NCBI RefSeq assembly: GCF_003855095.1
Contig: NZ_CP033972.1
Location: 1,922,001-1,986,000 of the forward strand
DNA length: 64,000 nt
From: Gordonia insulae
GTDB taxonomy: Bacteria; Actinomycetota; Actinomycetes; Mycobacteriales; Mycobacteriaceae
Reading direction: 5' to 3'
Shown here: piece by piece, positions 18,035-26,276 of the stretch
Numbering within the stretch: the stretch's first letter is position 1
Layout: the number at the start of each line of letters is the position of its first letter
The notes under the pieces: generated by a model
The model's input: only the letters and a program-made list of their open reading frames with translations
The model's database searches: none
Told to the model about the DNA's origin: nothing
Position numbers and translations under genes: made by a program

Positions 18035-19570
18035 ATGCCCCACGTTGTCACCCAGGCGTGTTGCGGCGACGCCTCGTGCGTCTACGCATGCCCGGTCAAC
18101 TGCATCCACCCCACGCCCGAGGAGCCGGGTTTCGGCACCTCGGAGATGCTCTACATCGACCCGTCGACGTGCGTCGACTGCGGCGCGTGCGTCAGCGCGT
18201 GCCCGGTGGGCGCCATCGTCCCCGGACATCGGCTGACCGACGATCAGGCTCCGTTCGCCGACCTCAACGCCGCGCAGTTCGATTCCACCGGAGACGGCGC
18301 GGCGAGCTTCCCGGTCGATCCGGCCCGCCGGCTGCCCCTGGCTCCGATCGACAAACCTCGTCGCCTCGCGGTGGACGGCCCGCTGTCGGTCGGCATCGTG
18401 GGATCGGGTCCGTCGGCCATGTACGCCGCCGACGAATTGCTGCGTCATCCGCAGGTGACGGTGACGGTGTACGAACGGCTGCGCCGTCCGTTCGGCCTGG
18501 CCCGCTACGGCGTCGCGCCGGATCACCTGGCGACGCGCTCGGTGATGCGCCTGTTCGACGACATCGCGCGCAACCCGCGGTGCGACATCCGGCTCGGCAC
18601 CACGATCGGCCGGGATCTGACCCTCGACGACCTCCGGGGCCGTCATCAGGCCGTCATCTGGGCGGGCGGCGCGCCGACCGACCGTCGACTCGTGATCGAC
18701 AATGCCTCTGCGCCAGGAGTATTGAGCGCGACAGAGCTGGTGGGCTGGTACAACGACCATCCCGACCACGACAACCTCCAGGTCGACCTCTCCTCGTCAC
18801 GGGCCGTCGTCATCGGCAACGGCAACGTGGCCCTCGACGTCGCCCGCATCCTCACCGCGGACCCGGAGGGACTCACCGATACGACGATCTCCCGGCACGC
18901 CCTGCGCGCGCTGCGTACCTCGGCGATCGAGGAGGTCGTGGTCCTGGGTCGCCGTGGGCCGGTCCACGCGGCGTTCACGCTGCCCGAACTCATCGGCCTC
19001 GACACGAACGCGAACATCGTCGTCGACCCTGCCGACGTGCCGGACAGCGGTGATACCGCGGTGATCGACCCGACGACGAGCGCGAAACTCGACCTGCTCG
19101 CGGAGATCGCCGCACGCCCCGCGCGACCTGGACGCCGTATCCGCTTCGTGTTCCACCGGTCACCGTCGGCCATCAGCGTCGACCCTGGGGGTCACGCCGA
19201 CGGCGTGGTCGTCGCGCACAACGTGGTCAGCGGTACGGACGGCATCGAACCGACCGGTGTCACCGAGACGATCGACGCCGGCCTCGTGCTCACCTCGATC
19301 GGCTATCGCGGGGTCCCGGTGCCCGGGCTGCCCTTCGACGACACACGCGGGGTGATCCCCCACGACGCCGGACGGGTCCTCGACCACGACGGGCCGATAC
19401 CCGGCATGTATGTGACGGGCTGGATCAAACGCGGGCCGTCGGGGTTCATCGGCACCAACAAGACCGACTCGGCGGAGACGGTCGCCGCGCTGCTCACCGA
19501 CTTCGAGGGCGGGATGCTGTCCGGCCACGAGACACCGCCACGCAGACGGTTGCTCAGCCGACTGGGCTGA
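18035..19570 (+). CDS. fprB: Ferredoxin fused to ferredoxin-NADP+ reductase (FprB type, copy 1)
   Basis: A 511-residue electron-transfer protein. Residues 1-75 form a two-cluster ferredoxin: ACCGDASCVYACPVNCIHPTP and CVDCGACVSACPVGAI (CxxCxxCxxxCP). From about 110 comes an adrenodoxin-reductase-like FNR: VGIVGSGPSAMYAADELL (FAD), RYGVAPDHLATRSVM, then VVIGNGNVALDVARIL (NADP) and GWIKRGPSGFIGTNKTDSAETV near the end. It passes electrons from NAD(P)H to iron proteins and should serve the AurF-like oxygenase directly upstream. The ATG at 18035 opens with MPHVVTQACC, the normal family start. M. tuberculosis FprB has the same design. Confidence 0.9.
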   Translation: MPHVVTQACCGDASCVYACPVNCIHPTPEEPGFGTSEMLYIDPSTCVDCGACVSACPVGAIVPGHRLTDDQAPFADLNAAQFDSTGDGAASFPVDPARRLPLAPIDKPRRLAVDGPLSVGIVGSGPSAMYAADELLRHPQVTVTVYERLRRPFGLARYGVAPDHLATRSVMRLFDDIARNPRCDIRLGTTIGRDLTLDDLRGRHQAVIWAGGAPTDRRLVIDNASAPGVLSATELVGWYNDHPDHDNLQVDLSSSRAVVIGNGNVALDVARILTADPEGLTDTTISRHALRALRTSAIEEVVVLGRRGPVHAAFTLPELIGLDTNANIVVDPADVPDSGDTAVIDPTTSAKLDLLAEIAARPARPGRRIRFVFHRSPSAISVDPGGHADGVVVAHNVVSGTDGIEPTGVTETIDAGLVLTSIGYRGVPVPGLPFDDTRGVIPHDAGRVLDHDGPIPGMYVTGWIKRGPSGFIGTNKTDSAETVAALLTDFEGGMLSGHETPPRRRLLSRLG

Positions 19571-19627
19571 CGGCGCAGCGGCCGGACCTGACGCCCGATC
19601 GTCGGTGTGCGCCGTAGATTGACCCCC

Positions 19628-20128
19628 ATGGCTCCCCGGTACGAACGCAGTACGGCCCCCACCGACATCGATGCCCTGCCCACCGACATGCGCGCGGCTC
19701 TCGACGCCTATGCCGTCCGCCATCAGCTCGCGCTGGCCGAAACCCTGCCCGCCTGGCTGACCCGCAGCGTCAACCCGCCGTCGACAACGTTGTTGGGCAG
19801 GCTGTTTCACCGTCGAGCCAATCCCACCGATCCTGATTCGGAGCATCAGACGGTCACGGTCCTGCACCCCAGCGAGCTGATCATCATCGTCTCCGGGGCC
19901 CGTCGCGGTGTGACCGTGTTGTCGGTGCCGTTGGCGTCGGCGTCCTTGTCGCCGGGACCGGCGGTCGGGAGCGCCGGCGGGTCCGACGACAACAGCGTCT
20001 CGGTGTCCGGTTTCCCCGGCGACGACGGCCGACCCGGCACGTTCTACCTGGGCTTGGGACCCGAGCCCGCCGGAAGGGAATGCCGGGAGTCGCTGCGAGC
20101 CGCGATCACCGCGGCGCGGAACCCCTAG
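19628..20128 (+). CDS. Conserved-looking protein of unknown function
   Basis: A 166-residue protein I do not recognise. It has no signal peptide or membrane helix. The centre has a short beta-like stretch (ELIIIVSGARRGVTVLSVPLASASL), and a Gly/Ser/Asp-rich loop separates it from FYLGLGPEPAGRECRESLRAAITAAR. The ATG at 19628 is chosen as the first Met of the compositionally normal part. It lies 57 bases after fprB and 3 bases before the EamA transporter gene, so it is probably cotranscribed with the latter. Confidence 0.5.
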   Translation: MAPRYERSTAPTDIDALPTDMRAALDAYAVRHQLALAETLPAWLTRSVNPPSTTLLGRLFHRRANPTDPDSEHQTVTVLHPSELIIIVSGARRGVTVLSVPLASASLSPGPAVGSAGGSDDNSVSVSGFPGDDGRPGTFYLGLGPEPAGRECRESLRAAITAARNP

Positions 20129-20131
20129 GCC

Positions 20132-21070
20132 GTGCCCGTCACCGACTCCCGCCCCACCACGACCGGACTCGTGCTGGCGTTGGCCTCCTCGGCATCGTTC
20201 GCGCTGTCCGGCGTCCTGGCCCGCGCCATGATCGACTCCGGCTGGAGCGCCGGAGCGACCGTCACCGTGCGTATCGCCATCGGCGCCGCAGTGCTCATCG
20301 TCCCCGGGCTGCTCGCGTCACGCGGCCGATGGCGGCGTCTGCGTGGCGCGTGGCCCGTGCTCGTCGGGTACGGCGTCCTGGCGGTCGCGACCTGCCAGCT
20401 GGCGTACTTCTACGCGGTCACCTATCTGCAGGTGGGCGTGGCATTGCTGATCGAGTACACCGCGCCGGTCGCGGTGATCGCGTGGATGTGGCTCCGGCAC
20501 GGGCAACGCCCTGGGCGTGGCACGGTGATCGGCGCCGTCGTCGCGATCGCCGGACTGGGCCTCGTCCTCGACGTCGGCGGCGCCGGGATCAATGCCGTCG
20601 GCGTCGCGTGGGCTCTCGTCGCCATGGTCGGCGCGGCCGCCTACTTCGTGATCTCCGCCGACGACCGTGTCGACATCCCACCGCTGACACTGGCCGCGGG
20701 CGGACTGGTGGTCGGCGCGGCCGGACTGGGGATCGCCGGCCTGATCGGGGTTCTGCCGATGCGGGTCGCCACCGTCGATGTCGATCTGGCCGGACTCACG
20801 GTGTCGTGGTGGGTTCCGTTGGTGTTGCTCGGTGTCGTCACCGCCGCCCTCGCCTACTCCCTCGGCATCGCCGCCGGGCGTCGACTGGGCTCACGGGTCA
20901 TGTCGTTCGTCGGATTGTCCGAGGTGCTGTTCGCCGTCGTGTTCGCCTGGCTGGCACTCGACGAGCTCCCCACCGTCGTACAGCTCGCGGGCGGCGTGCT
21001 GATCGTCGCCGGAGTGGTCATCGTCCGTGCCGGCGAGGCCACCACCCGGAGCGACGAACCGGTGATCTGA
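20132..21070 (+). CDS. DMT-superfamily transporter, EamA (RhtA-like) family
   Basis: A 312-residue inner-membrane protein with ten hydrophobic segments in two EamA repeats (about 10-145 and 160-300). Visible marks: LVLALASSASFALSGVLARAMIDSGWS at helix 1, AYFYAVTYLQVGVALLIEYTAPVAVI at helices 3-4, and the second-repeat VMSFVGLSEVLFAVVFAWLALDELP. RhtA-like proteins export amino acids or related metabolites; the substrate here is unknown. The start is GTG 20132, only 3 bases after the preceding gene, so coupling is likely. A strong hairpin at 21083-21121 follows. Confidence 0.85.
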   Translation: MPVTDSRPTTTGLVLALASSASFALSGVLARAMIDSGWSAGATVTVRIAIGAAVLIVPGLLASRGRWRRLRGAWPVLVGYGVLAVATCQLAYFYAVTYLQVGVALLIEYTAPVAVIAWMWLRHGQRPGRGTVIGAVVAIAGLGLVLDVGGAGINAVGVAWALVAMVGAAAYFVISADDRVDIPPLTLAAGGLVVGAAGLGIAGLIGVLPMRVATVDVDLAGLTVSWWVPLVLLGVVTAALAYSLGIAAGRRLGSRVMSFVGLSEVLFAVVFAWLALDELPTVVQLAGGVLIVAGVVIVRAGEATTRSDEPVI

Positions 21071-21082
21071 ACCCACACCGGC

Positions 21083-21121
21083 GAGGTCACCTGGGTCGGT
21101 TGACCCAGTGGGTCCGACCTC
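21083..21121 (+). terminator. Two-part hairpin after the EamA gene
   Basis: GAGGTC (21083) pairs with GACCTC (21116), and inside it CTGGGTC-GGTT-GACCCAG (21091-21108) forms a 7-bp stem with a 4-base loop. It starts 12 bases after the stop. There is no T-run, as is usual for terminators of high-GC actinobacteria, so the call rests on structure and place. Confidence 0.5.
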
Positions 21122-21256
21122 GGCAGATGCGAAATGTCGCTGTTCACAATTGAATACAGCTCACCACATCAGGGAACAGTTGGGTCACGAACACCCTGCC
21201 ATGGGGTGTAACCGTGGTTATGCTGAGGCCCTGTTCATCTGGGGGGGTGGCGACGG

Positions 21257-22063
21257 GTGAGGACCATGTTCTCGCGGTTTGACTACATCGACACCGCACG
21301 TGAGACCGGCGGTCGGTTCGTCGAATTGGTGCGGTCGGTCGCCGACGCGGAGACCCGACTCGGCGGTACGCCCGGCTGGACCATCGCCGACTGTGTGGGC
21401 CACGTCGCGTGTGCACCCGCCCGCTACCGAGAACTTGCCAGAGGCGAGGGCTCGTGGCCGTCGCGCGCCATCGACCTCCCCGATTTCAACGCCAAACAGA
21501 TCGCCAACCTGACGACCCGCGACGTCACGCTGCTCACCCAGAAGCTCCTCGACGACCTCGACTGCCTACTCGACCAGGTGTGCCATTTCGGCGCCCGGGT
21601 GCCGGTGATGAACTTCGACGGCGACACGAGCGTCCGGGCCGACGCCGCGCTGGGCATCCTGATCGGCGAGTTCGTGGTGCACGGATACGACGTCGCGGGT
21701 GCGGTCGGCGCCCCCTGGCCGATCGACCCGGCGATTGCGCCCTTGATCGCGCGCGGCCGGCACCCGATCCTGCCCGGCTGGATCGACGACGATGCCTGCG
21801 CAGGCCACTCCGCGACCTACGACATCCGATTGCGGGGCTGCACCGAACGCTTCACCTACGAGTTCACCGACGGCCGGCTGGAGATCGATCCGGCGGAGCC
21901 GCGTCGCGCCGACGTGCACATCAGCGTCGACCCGGTCGTCGCGCTGCTGGCCGCCTACGGCCGGGTGTCCCCGGCCTGGGCCGTACTCACCGGCCGCGCG
22001 TTCGCCTGGGGTCCGAAGCCATGGCTCGCCGCCGGATTGTGCGGTCGTTTCACGCCGCCGTGA
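21257..22063 (+). CDS. Maleylpyruvate isomerase-family, mycothiol-dependent-type protein
   Basis: A 268-residue protein of the mycothiol-dependent maleylpyruvate isomerase (TIGR03083/DinB-like) family. The N-terminal domain has the GWTIADCVGHVACAPARYRELARGE helix, where family members place a metal-binding His, and EFVVHGYDVAGAVGAPWPID near residue 140. The C-terminal 90 residues (YDIRLRGCTERFTYEFTDGRL, DVHISVDPVVALLAAYGR) resemble an SCP2-like fold. Such enzymes use mycothiol as cofactor; the reaction catalysed here is unknown. GTG 21257 is the likely start, ATG 21266 an alternative. TATGCT at 21219-21224 may be a -10 box. It converges with the XRE-cupin gene with no gap. Confidence 0.7.
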   Translation: MRTMFSRFDYIDTARETGGRFVELVRSVADAETRLGGTPGWTIADCVGHVACAPARYRELARGEGSWPSRAIDLPDFNAKQIANLTTRDVTLLTQKLLDDLDCLLDQVCHFGARVPVMNFDGDTSVRADAALGILIGEFVVHGYDVAGAVGAPWPIDPAIAPLIARGRHPILPGWIDDDACAGHSATYDIRLRGCTERFTYEFTDGRLEIDPAEPRRADVHISVDPVVALLAAYGRVSPAWAVLTGRAFAWGPKPWLAAGLCGRFTPP

Positions 22064-22690
22064 TCAGCTCGACTCGCTGATCAACACCGCCACCGTGCCG
22101 CGCTCGAGTGCCGCGAACACGTGTTCCACGTCGCCCGCGTAGGAGATGTAATCGCCGGGTCCGAGTTGGACCTCGGCGCCGGTCGGTCCGAGTCTCGCCC
22201 GTCCGGACGTGATCACCACATGCTCGACGACCCCACGCGAATGCGGTGCCGCGATTCGCGGATCGCCCGGTTCGGCCCGGATCAGGTACATGTCGCGCCG
22301 CGTCCCCGGGCGGGCCGTCGAGAGCAGGGTGGCCGAATAGTCTGCCGCTCCCGCCGGGATGACCGGGCCGTCGCCGAATCGGATCACCTCAACGGGTTGC
22401 GCCGGGGCATCGAGCAGCGCGGAGAATTGCACACCCAGGGCAGTGGACAGCGCCCACAGTGTTTCCACGCTGGGATTGCCGTCGCCCGACTCCAGTTGTG
22501 AGAGAGTCGATTTGCCCACTCCCGCGCGGCGCGCGAGCTCGCCGATGGACAGACCGGCGCGCGTGCGTTCGCGTTTGAGCGACGCGGCCACCACCTGATT
22601 CGGATTGAACGCCGAGGCGCTCACGAAACCACCCCCGTTCGATGTACCGGACGATCGTCCTTCTTGACGAACACCGTCTTCAGTGTCCAT
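22064..22690 (-). CDS. XRE-family regulator with C-terminal cupin domain
   Basis: A 208-residue regulator. Residues about 38-95 form an XRE helix-turn-helix (VAASLKRERTRAGLSIGEL, RAGVGKSTLSQLESGDGNPS). Residues 125-205 form a small cupin (GVVEHVVITSGRARLG, LGPGDYISYAGDVEHVFAAL) that would bind a small effector. Such proteins next to azlC usually control amino-acid export. The start is uncertain: ATG 22690 lies inside a palindrome shared with azlC and would be leaderless; GTG 22624 is an alternative nearer the HTH. The gene is divergent from azlCD, which it probably represses. Confidence 0.82.
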   Translation of the reverse strand: MDTEDGVRQEGRSSGTSNGGGFVSASAFNPNQVVAASLKRERTRAGLSIGELARRAGVGKSTLSQLESGDGNPSVETLWALSTALGVQFSALLDAPAQPVEVIRFGDGPVIPAGAADYSATLLSTARPGTRRDMYLIRAEPGDPRIAAPHSRGVVEHVVITSGRARLGPTGAEVQLGPGDYISYAGDVEHVFAALERGTVAVLISESS

Positions 22691-22701
22691 CATAGTGGAC
22701 A
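22684..22701. promoter_or_regulatory. Inverted repeat operator between the XRE-cupin regulator and azlC
   Basis: TGTCCA-TCATAG-TGGACA has perfect 6-base arms. It overlaps ATG 22690 of the regulator and ends at the azlC ATG (22701). TTGACG at 22664-22669 with CATCAT at 22688-22693 (18-base spacer) could be the azlC promoter giving a leaderless mRNA, so a protein bound here would block it. Confidence 0.55.
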
Positions 22702-23438
22702 TGCGTTCGTTCTGGAGAACACTTGATGGGTCGGCGGTGCGCGCTGTGCTGGTCATGAGCGCGTCCGTGCTGGTCATCGGCGCTTCATACGGTGTGGCCG
22801 CGCACTCCGCGGGGCTGGTGTGGTGGCAGATTGTCGCCATCGCGACGGTGGTCCTCGCAGGTTCGTCGGAGTTCGTATTCGTCGGGATCATCGCGGCCGG
22901 TGGCGCTCCGCTGCTCGCCGCGCTCGCCGGCCTGCTCGTGAACACCCGCAACTTCGGCTACGGGCTCTCCGTCGGCAGACACCTCGGAGGTGGACTCCCG
23001 CTCGCGATCGGCGCGCACTTCATCAACGACGAGACCGCGGTCGTCGCGGCCTCCGAGAGCGACTCGCGGCGTGCCCGCGCGGTGTTCTTCCTCTGTGGCG
23101 CAGGGATTCTGATCAGCTGGCCGCTCGGGTCGGTACTCGGCGCGGCGATCGGCGACGTCGTCGCGAGCCCGGAGTCACTCGGACTCGATGCCGCGTTCCC
23201 GGCCCTGCTCGCCGCACTCGCCCTACCGGCCCTCCGCGATCGTCGGACACTGGCCGCCGCGGTCGTCGGCGGCGCGATCGCCGTGTCGGCCACGCCGTTC
23301 CTCCCGGCCGGACTCCCGATCCTGGTGAGCCTCGTCGGCCTGGTCGTCGTCGAGGTGGTGCGTCGCCGTCGCGCGCCGTCGGCGGACCCCATCCCGAACG
23401 ACGGTGCGACCGACCTCGTCTCCCGCGGTGCGCGATGA
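22701..23438 (+). CDS. azlC: AzlC-family branched-chain amino acid exporter subunit
   Basis: A 245-residue membrane protein, the large subunit of an AzlCD/YgaZH-type amino-acid exporter. Early helices carry ASVLVIGASYGVAAHSAGL and WWQIVAIATVVLAGSSEFVFVGII, where family members have the GxxAxxxG-type packing stretch. LLVNTRNFGYGLSVGRHLGGG and AHFINDETAVVAASE are typical AzlC loop signatures. The ATG at 22701 is favoured; GTGs at 22683 and 22695 are alternatives. The stop overlaps the azlD start (ATGA), so the two subunits are translationally coupled. The divergent XRE-cupin gene is the likely regulator. Confidence 0.88.
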   Translation: MRSFWRTLDGSAVRAVLVMSASVLVIGASYGVAAHSAGLVWWQIVAIATVVLAGSSEFVFVGIIAAGGAPLLAALAGLLVNTRNFGYGLSVGRHLGGGLPLAIGAHFINDETAVVAASESDSRRARAVFFLCGAGILISWPLGSVLGAAIGDVVASPESLGLDAAFPALLAALALPALRDRRTLAAAVVGGAIAVSATPFLPAGLPILVSLVGLVVVEVVRRRRAPSADPIPNDGATDLVSRGAR

Positions 23439-23755
23439 GTGGCACCGGGCTGCTCGCAGGTGTCGCCGTGCTGGCCGTCGGCACGTACCTCATCCGACTG
23501 GCCGGACCGGCACTGCGCAGCCGATTCGAGGTGAGCCGGCAGACCGCGGCACTGCTCGATCGTGCCGCGATCGTCCTGTTGGTCGCGGTGGCCGCCACCG
23601 GGGCCCTGTTCGTCGGGCACGACTTCATCGGATGGGCCTGCCCGGCCGGCGTCGTTGTCGGCGTGATCGCCGCGCTGCGTCGCGCACCCCTGGTGGTCGT
23701 CGTGATCCTGGCGGCGGGAGTCGCCGCCGGTCTACGCGCCGTCGGGGTCGCCTAG
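23435..23755 (+). CDS. azlD: AzlD-family branched-chain amino acid exporter subunit
   Basis: A 106-residue protein with about four hydrophobic segments, the small partner of AzlC. Family traits are an N-terminal helix followed by GTYLIRLAGPALR, then LDRAAIVLLVAVAATGALF and the final helices. The ATG overlaps the azlC stop by four bases (ATGA). A strong hairpin terminator at 23808-23838 ends the unit. Confidence 0.87.
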   Translation: MSGTGLLAGVAVLAVGTYLIRLAGPALRSRFEVSRQTAALLDRAAIVLLVAVAATGALFVGHDFIGWACPAGVVVGVIAALRRAPLVVVVILAAGVAAGLRAVGVA

Positions 23756-23807
23756 GGTCACGACCTGCCAGGTCGGCACAACGGGCGCGATGTCCGCACA
23801 CACGACG

Positions 23808-23838
23808 GAACCCACCCTCGCACAGCGAGGGTGGGTTC
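23808..23838. terminator. Bidirectional terminator, 14-bp perfect stem
   Basis: GAACCCACCCTCGC (23808-23821) and GCGAGGGTGGGTTC (23825-23838) pair exactly around an ACA loop. It sits between the convergent azlD (ends 23755) and helicase (ends 23872) genes and can serve both. A smaller perfect dyad, CGACCTG-C-CAGGTCG, lies at 23761-23775. Confidence 0.85.
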
Positions 23839-23871
23839 GGTCAGTTCAGTGGGTCGCGTGCGACGCGATCG

Positions 23872-25299
23872 TCAGCGGGCACCGGCCGGCGCGCCGGCCC
23901 GGGTGGCCCGACGCCGCTGCTGGTTCGCCGGACGACGACCCTGCGACGACTCGCCGGTGTGCGGCTGCGCCTGCGCGGTGGCCGAGCGGCCCGTCCCGCG
24001 ACGACGCTGACCCGAATGTCCGGCACCGGTCCGGTCGTTCGCGGACTGACCACCGCGCCCGGCGGGGCGGCCGCGACGCTGGCCGTTGGAGGACTTGGGC
24101 GCCTGTCGCTGGACCGGCTTCTCGACCGGTGCGACGAACTCGGCGCGGGGGCCGACCAGGGTGTCGACCTCTGCGGACTTCGCGTCCACGCGGGTCGGGG
24201 CGACCTTGATGCTCGCCCTGCGCAGCAGGACCGCGAGATCGCGACGCTGATCGGGCAGGCACACGGTCACCACGTCGCCACTGCTGCCCGCGCGCGCCGT
24301 ACGGCCCGAACGGTGCAGGTAGGCCTTGTGCTCGGCCGGCGGGTCGACGTGCACCACCAGCTCGACGCCATCCACGTGGACGCCGCGGGCCGCGACGTCG
24401 GTGGCCACCAGCACGTTGACTCCCTCGCCACCGAAGGCCTTGAGGTTCCGGTCCCGCTGGGCCTGACTGAGGTTGCCGTGCAGGTCGACGGCGGGGATGC
24501 CCTCGTCGGTGAGCTTCTTGGCCAGCTTCTTGGCCTGGTGCTTGGTGCGCATGAACAGGATGCGCCGTCCCTGGCCCGAGGCCAGTTCGCGGACGAGCGC
24601 GTTCTTGTCGGCCGCAGTGACCTCGAAGACGTGGTGGGTCATCTCGACGGGCGCCGACGTCTCCTCGGTGGAGTGCACCTTCGGATTGTCGAGGAAGCGC
24701 TTGGCGACCTTGTCGACGCCGTTGTCGAGGGTGGCGGTGAACATCATCCGCTGGCCGTCGCGCGGGGTGGCCGCGAGGATGCGGGTGACGCCGGGCAGGA
24801 AGCCGAGATCGGCCATGTGGTCGGCCTCGTCGAGGACGGTGATCTCGACGTCGTCGAGGCGGACGATGCGTTGCTGCATCAGGTCCTCGAGGCGTCCGGG
24901 GCAGGCGACCACGATGTCGACGCCACGCCGGAAGGCGTCTTCCTGGCGCTTCTGGCTGACACCGCCGAAGACGGTGGTCACGGTCAGGTTCATCGCACGG
25001 GCGAGCGGCGTGACGACGGCGGCGATCTGGGTCGCCAGCTCACGCGTCGGCGCGAGGATCAGGCCGGTCGGTGCGCCGGGACGGCGCTTGATGTCGAGCT
25101 CGGCGAGGCCTGCGACCATCGGGATCGCGAAGGCCAGGGTCTTACCGGAGCCGGTCTTGCCGGAACCGATCACGTCATCACCGGCGAGGGTGTCCTTCAG
25201 GGTTTCGGCCTGGATGCGGAAGGGCTCGGTCTTGCCTTCGGCGGCAAGAACTTTCACGAGTTCGGCGGGCACGCCGAGAGAAGCAAAGGTAGTGGACAA
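23872..25299 (-). CDS. DEAD-box ATP-dependent RNA helicase
   Basis: A 475-residue helicase. Motifs appear in order: Q motif (FRIQAETL), motif I (GSGKTGSGKT), Ia (PTRELATQ), GG, Ib (CPGRLEDL), II (DEAD in LDEADHMADLGF), III (TAT in place of SAT), IV (ILFMRTKHQAKKLAKKL), V (ATDVAARGVHVDGV) and VI (HRSGRTARAG). The last 110 residues are Gln/Arg/Gly-rich and basic, a typical RNA-binding tail. It would unwind RNA in ribosome assembly or mRNA decay, often at low temperature. The start is TTG 25299 (TTGTCCACTACC); no ATG or GTG is nearby in frame. A leader of up to 200 bases with hairpins precedes it, which suggests post-transcriptional control. Confidence 0.9.
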   Translation of the reverse strand: MSTTFASLGVPAELVKVLAAEGKTEPFRIQAETLKDTLAGDDVIGSGKTGSGKTLAFAIPMVAGLAELDIKRRPGAPTGLILAPTRELATQIAAVVTPLARAMNLTVTTVFGGVSQKRQEDAFRRGVDIVVACPGRLEDLMQQRIVRLDDVEITVLDEADHMADLGFLPGVTRILAATPRDGQRMMFTATLDNGVDKVAKRFLDNPKVHSTEETSAPVEMTHHVFEVTAADKNALVRELASGQGRRILFMRTKHQAKKLAKKLTDEGIPAVDLHGNLSQAQRDRNLKAFGGEGVNVLVATDVAARGVHVDGVELVVHVDPPAEHKAYLHRSGRTARAGSSGDVVTVCLPDQRRDLAVLLRRASIKVAPTRVDAKSAEVDTLVGPRAEFVAPVEKPVQRQAPKSSNGQRRGRPAGRGGQSANDRTGAGHSGQRRRGTGRSATAQAQPHTGESSQGRRPANQQRRRATRAGAPAGAR

Positions 25300-25772
25300 G
25301 GTCCGTGTCTTTCTCTAGTGGACACGCCACAGCAGCATTGATCGGCCCTGCGAGGTGTCGATGGCGAAGACGCATCTGTGCGTATTCGTTCGCCGTATGA
25401 AGTCAAAGAGCAGGCGGCTGGCCTGTCGAAGATGCGTTCTACGACGCGTTGACAGCACCTTCTCGGTGCATCAATTGAACTCCACGGTACGCGACCGGAC
25501 GAAGTCGTGGCCAATCGGGTGACGCAGGTCATGGTCGCGTGTCGCCGCTTATCCGGTTGACCATCGGCCTCGGCGAGGGCAGCATGCACACCGTGTATCA
25601 ATCCATGTCGTCGCCCGCGGGGCGTGGGGAGGTCGTCGGCGTCGTGCACGCCGGCAACTAGCGACACCGCCCCGATCGACGCGATCGTCATCCGCCTCGG
25701 ATGGCCCGCGTCGGTCGAGCCATGTCCCCATCATCGACACATCCACCCACCACACCGGGAAGCCCGATACAC
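25300..25772. promoter_or_regulatory. Intergenic region: structured 5' leader of the helicase gene and FBP gene upstream region
   Basis: No gene is supported here. On the minus strand TACCGT near 25490 could be a -10 box, giving a helicase leader of roughly 180 bases. Within it GCACC-GAGAA-GGTGC near 25460-25475 forms a short hairpin, and GACGCATCT/AGATGCGT-type pairs lie near 25365-25435. Long leaders are common on DEAD-box and cold-shock genes. The right half (25500-25772) shows no clear promoter or repeat. Confidence 0.4.
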
Positions 25773-26267
25773 ATGCGCGCCCTCACCGAATCGCAGATCC
25801 GTAAGTCCTTCGTCAACGCCTCTCTGCGCGAACGCAACTCCGTCACCCTGCCACCGGGATTCGCCGAACTCGACTGGGCGGAAATCGATTTCCTCGGTTG
25901 GCGAGACCCCAAGCTGGCCATGGTCGGGTACATGGTGATCCCGGTCGACGACGCGCCGTCGGGCATCATGCTGCGCCTCGGTGGGCGACAGCCCCGGACC
26001 CGGCCACAGTGCTCGTTCTGCCAGGACGTCCAGTTGCCCAACGACGTCGCGTTCTACAGCGCACGGCTGGCGGGGCCGGCGGGCCGCAAGGGCAACACCG
26101 TCGGAACCCTCGTCTGCGCGAACTTCGAGTGCTCGGCCAATGTCCGGGTGCGTCCGTCCAGCATCTTCGGGGGCGATCACCCGGAGGCCATCCGCGACCA
26201 GCGGATCGAGACGTTGCAGACCCACCTCGACGGCTTCGCACGGCGGGTGCTGGGCACCCCGAGCTGA
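25773..26267 (+). CDS. FBP-domain protein (FusB-type treble-clef zinc finger)
   Basis: A 164-residue protein of the FBP family, named for the elongation-factor-G-binding C-terminal zinc finger of FusB. Four Cys ligands are seen: CSFCQDVQLP (CxxC) and LVCANFECSANVR (CxxxxC). The N-terminal part includes FVNASLRERNSVTLPPGFAELDWAEIDFLGWRDPK, typical of actinobacterial members. FusB frees EF-G from stalled ribosomes in fusidic-acid resistance; in actinobacteria the role is unproven. The ATG at 25773 is the first Met of the conserved part. It converges with the c-di-GMP gene with a 9-base gap. Confidence 0.75.
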   Translation: MRALTESQIRKSFVNASLRERNSVTLPPGFAELDWAEIDFLGWRDPKLAMVGYMVIPVDDAPSGIMLRLGGRQPRTRPQCSFCQDVQLPNDVAFYSARLAGPAGRKGNTVGTLVCANFECSANVRVRPSSIFGGDHPEAIRDQRIETLQTHLDGFARRVLGTPS

Positions 26268-26276
26268 TCGGCCGGC

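Noticed and set aside
25254-25691. A 145-residue minus-strand frame upstream of the helicase
   Set aside because: Overlaps the helicase N-terminus and its leader, with no ribosome site or domain.
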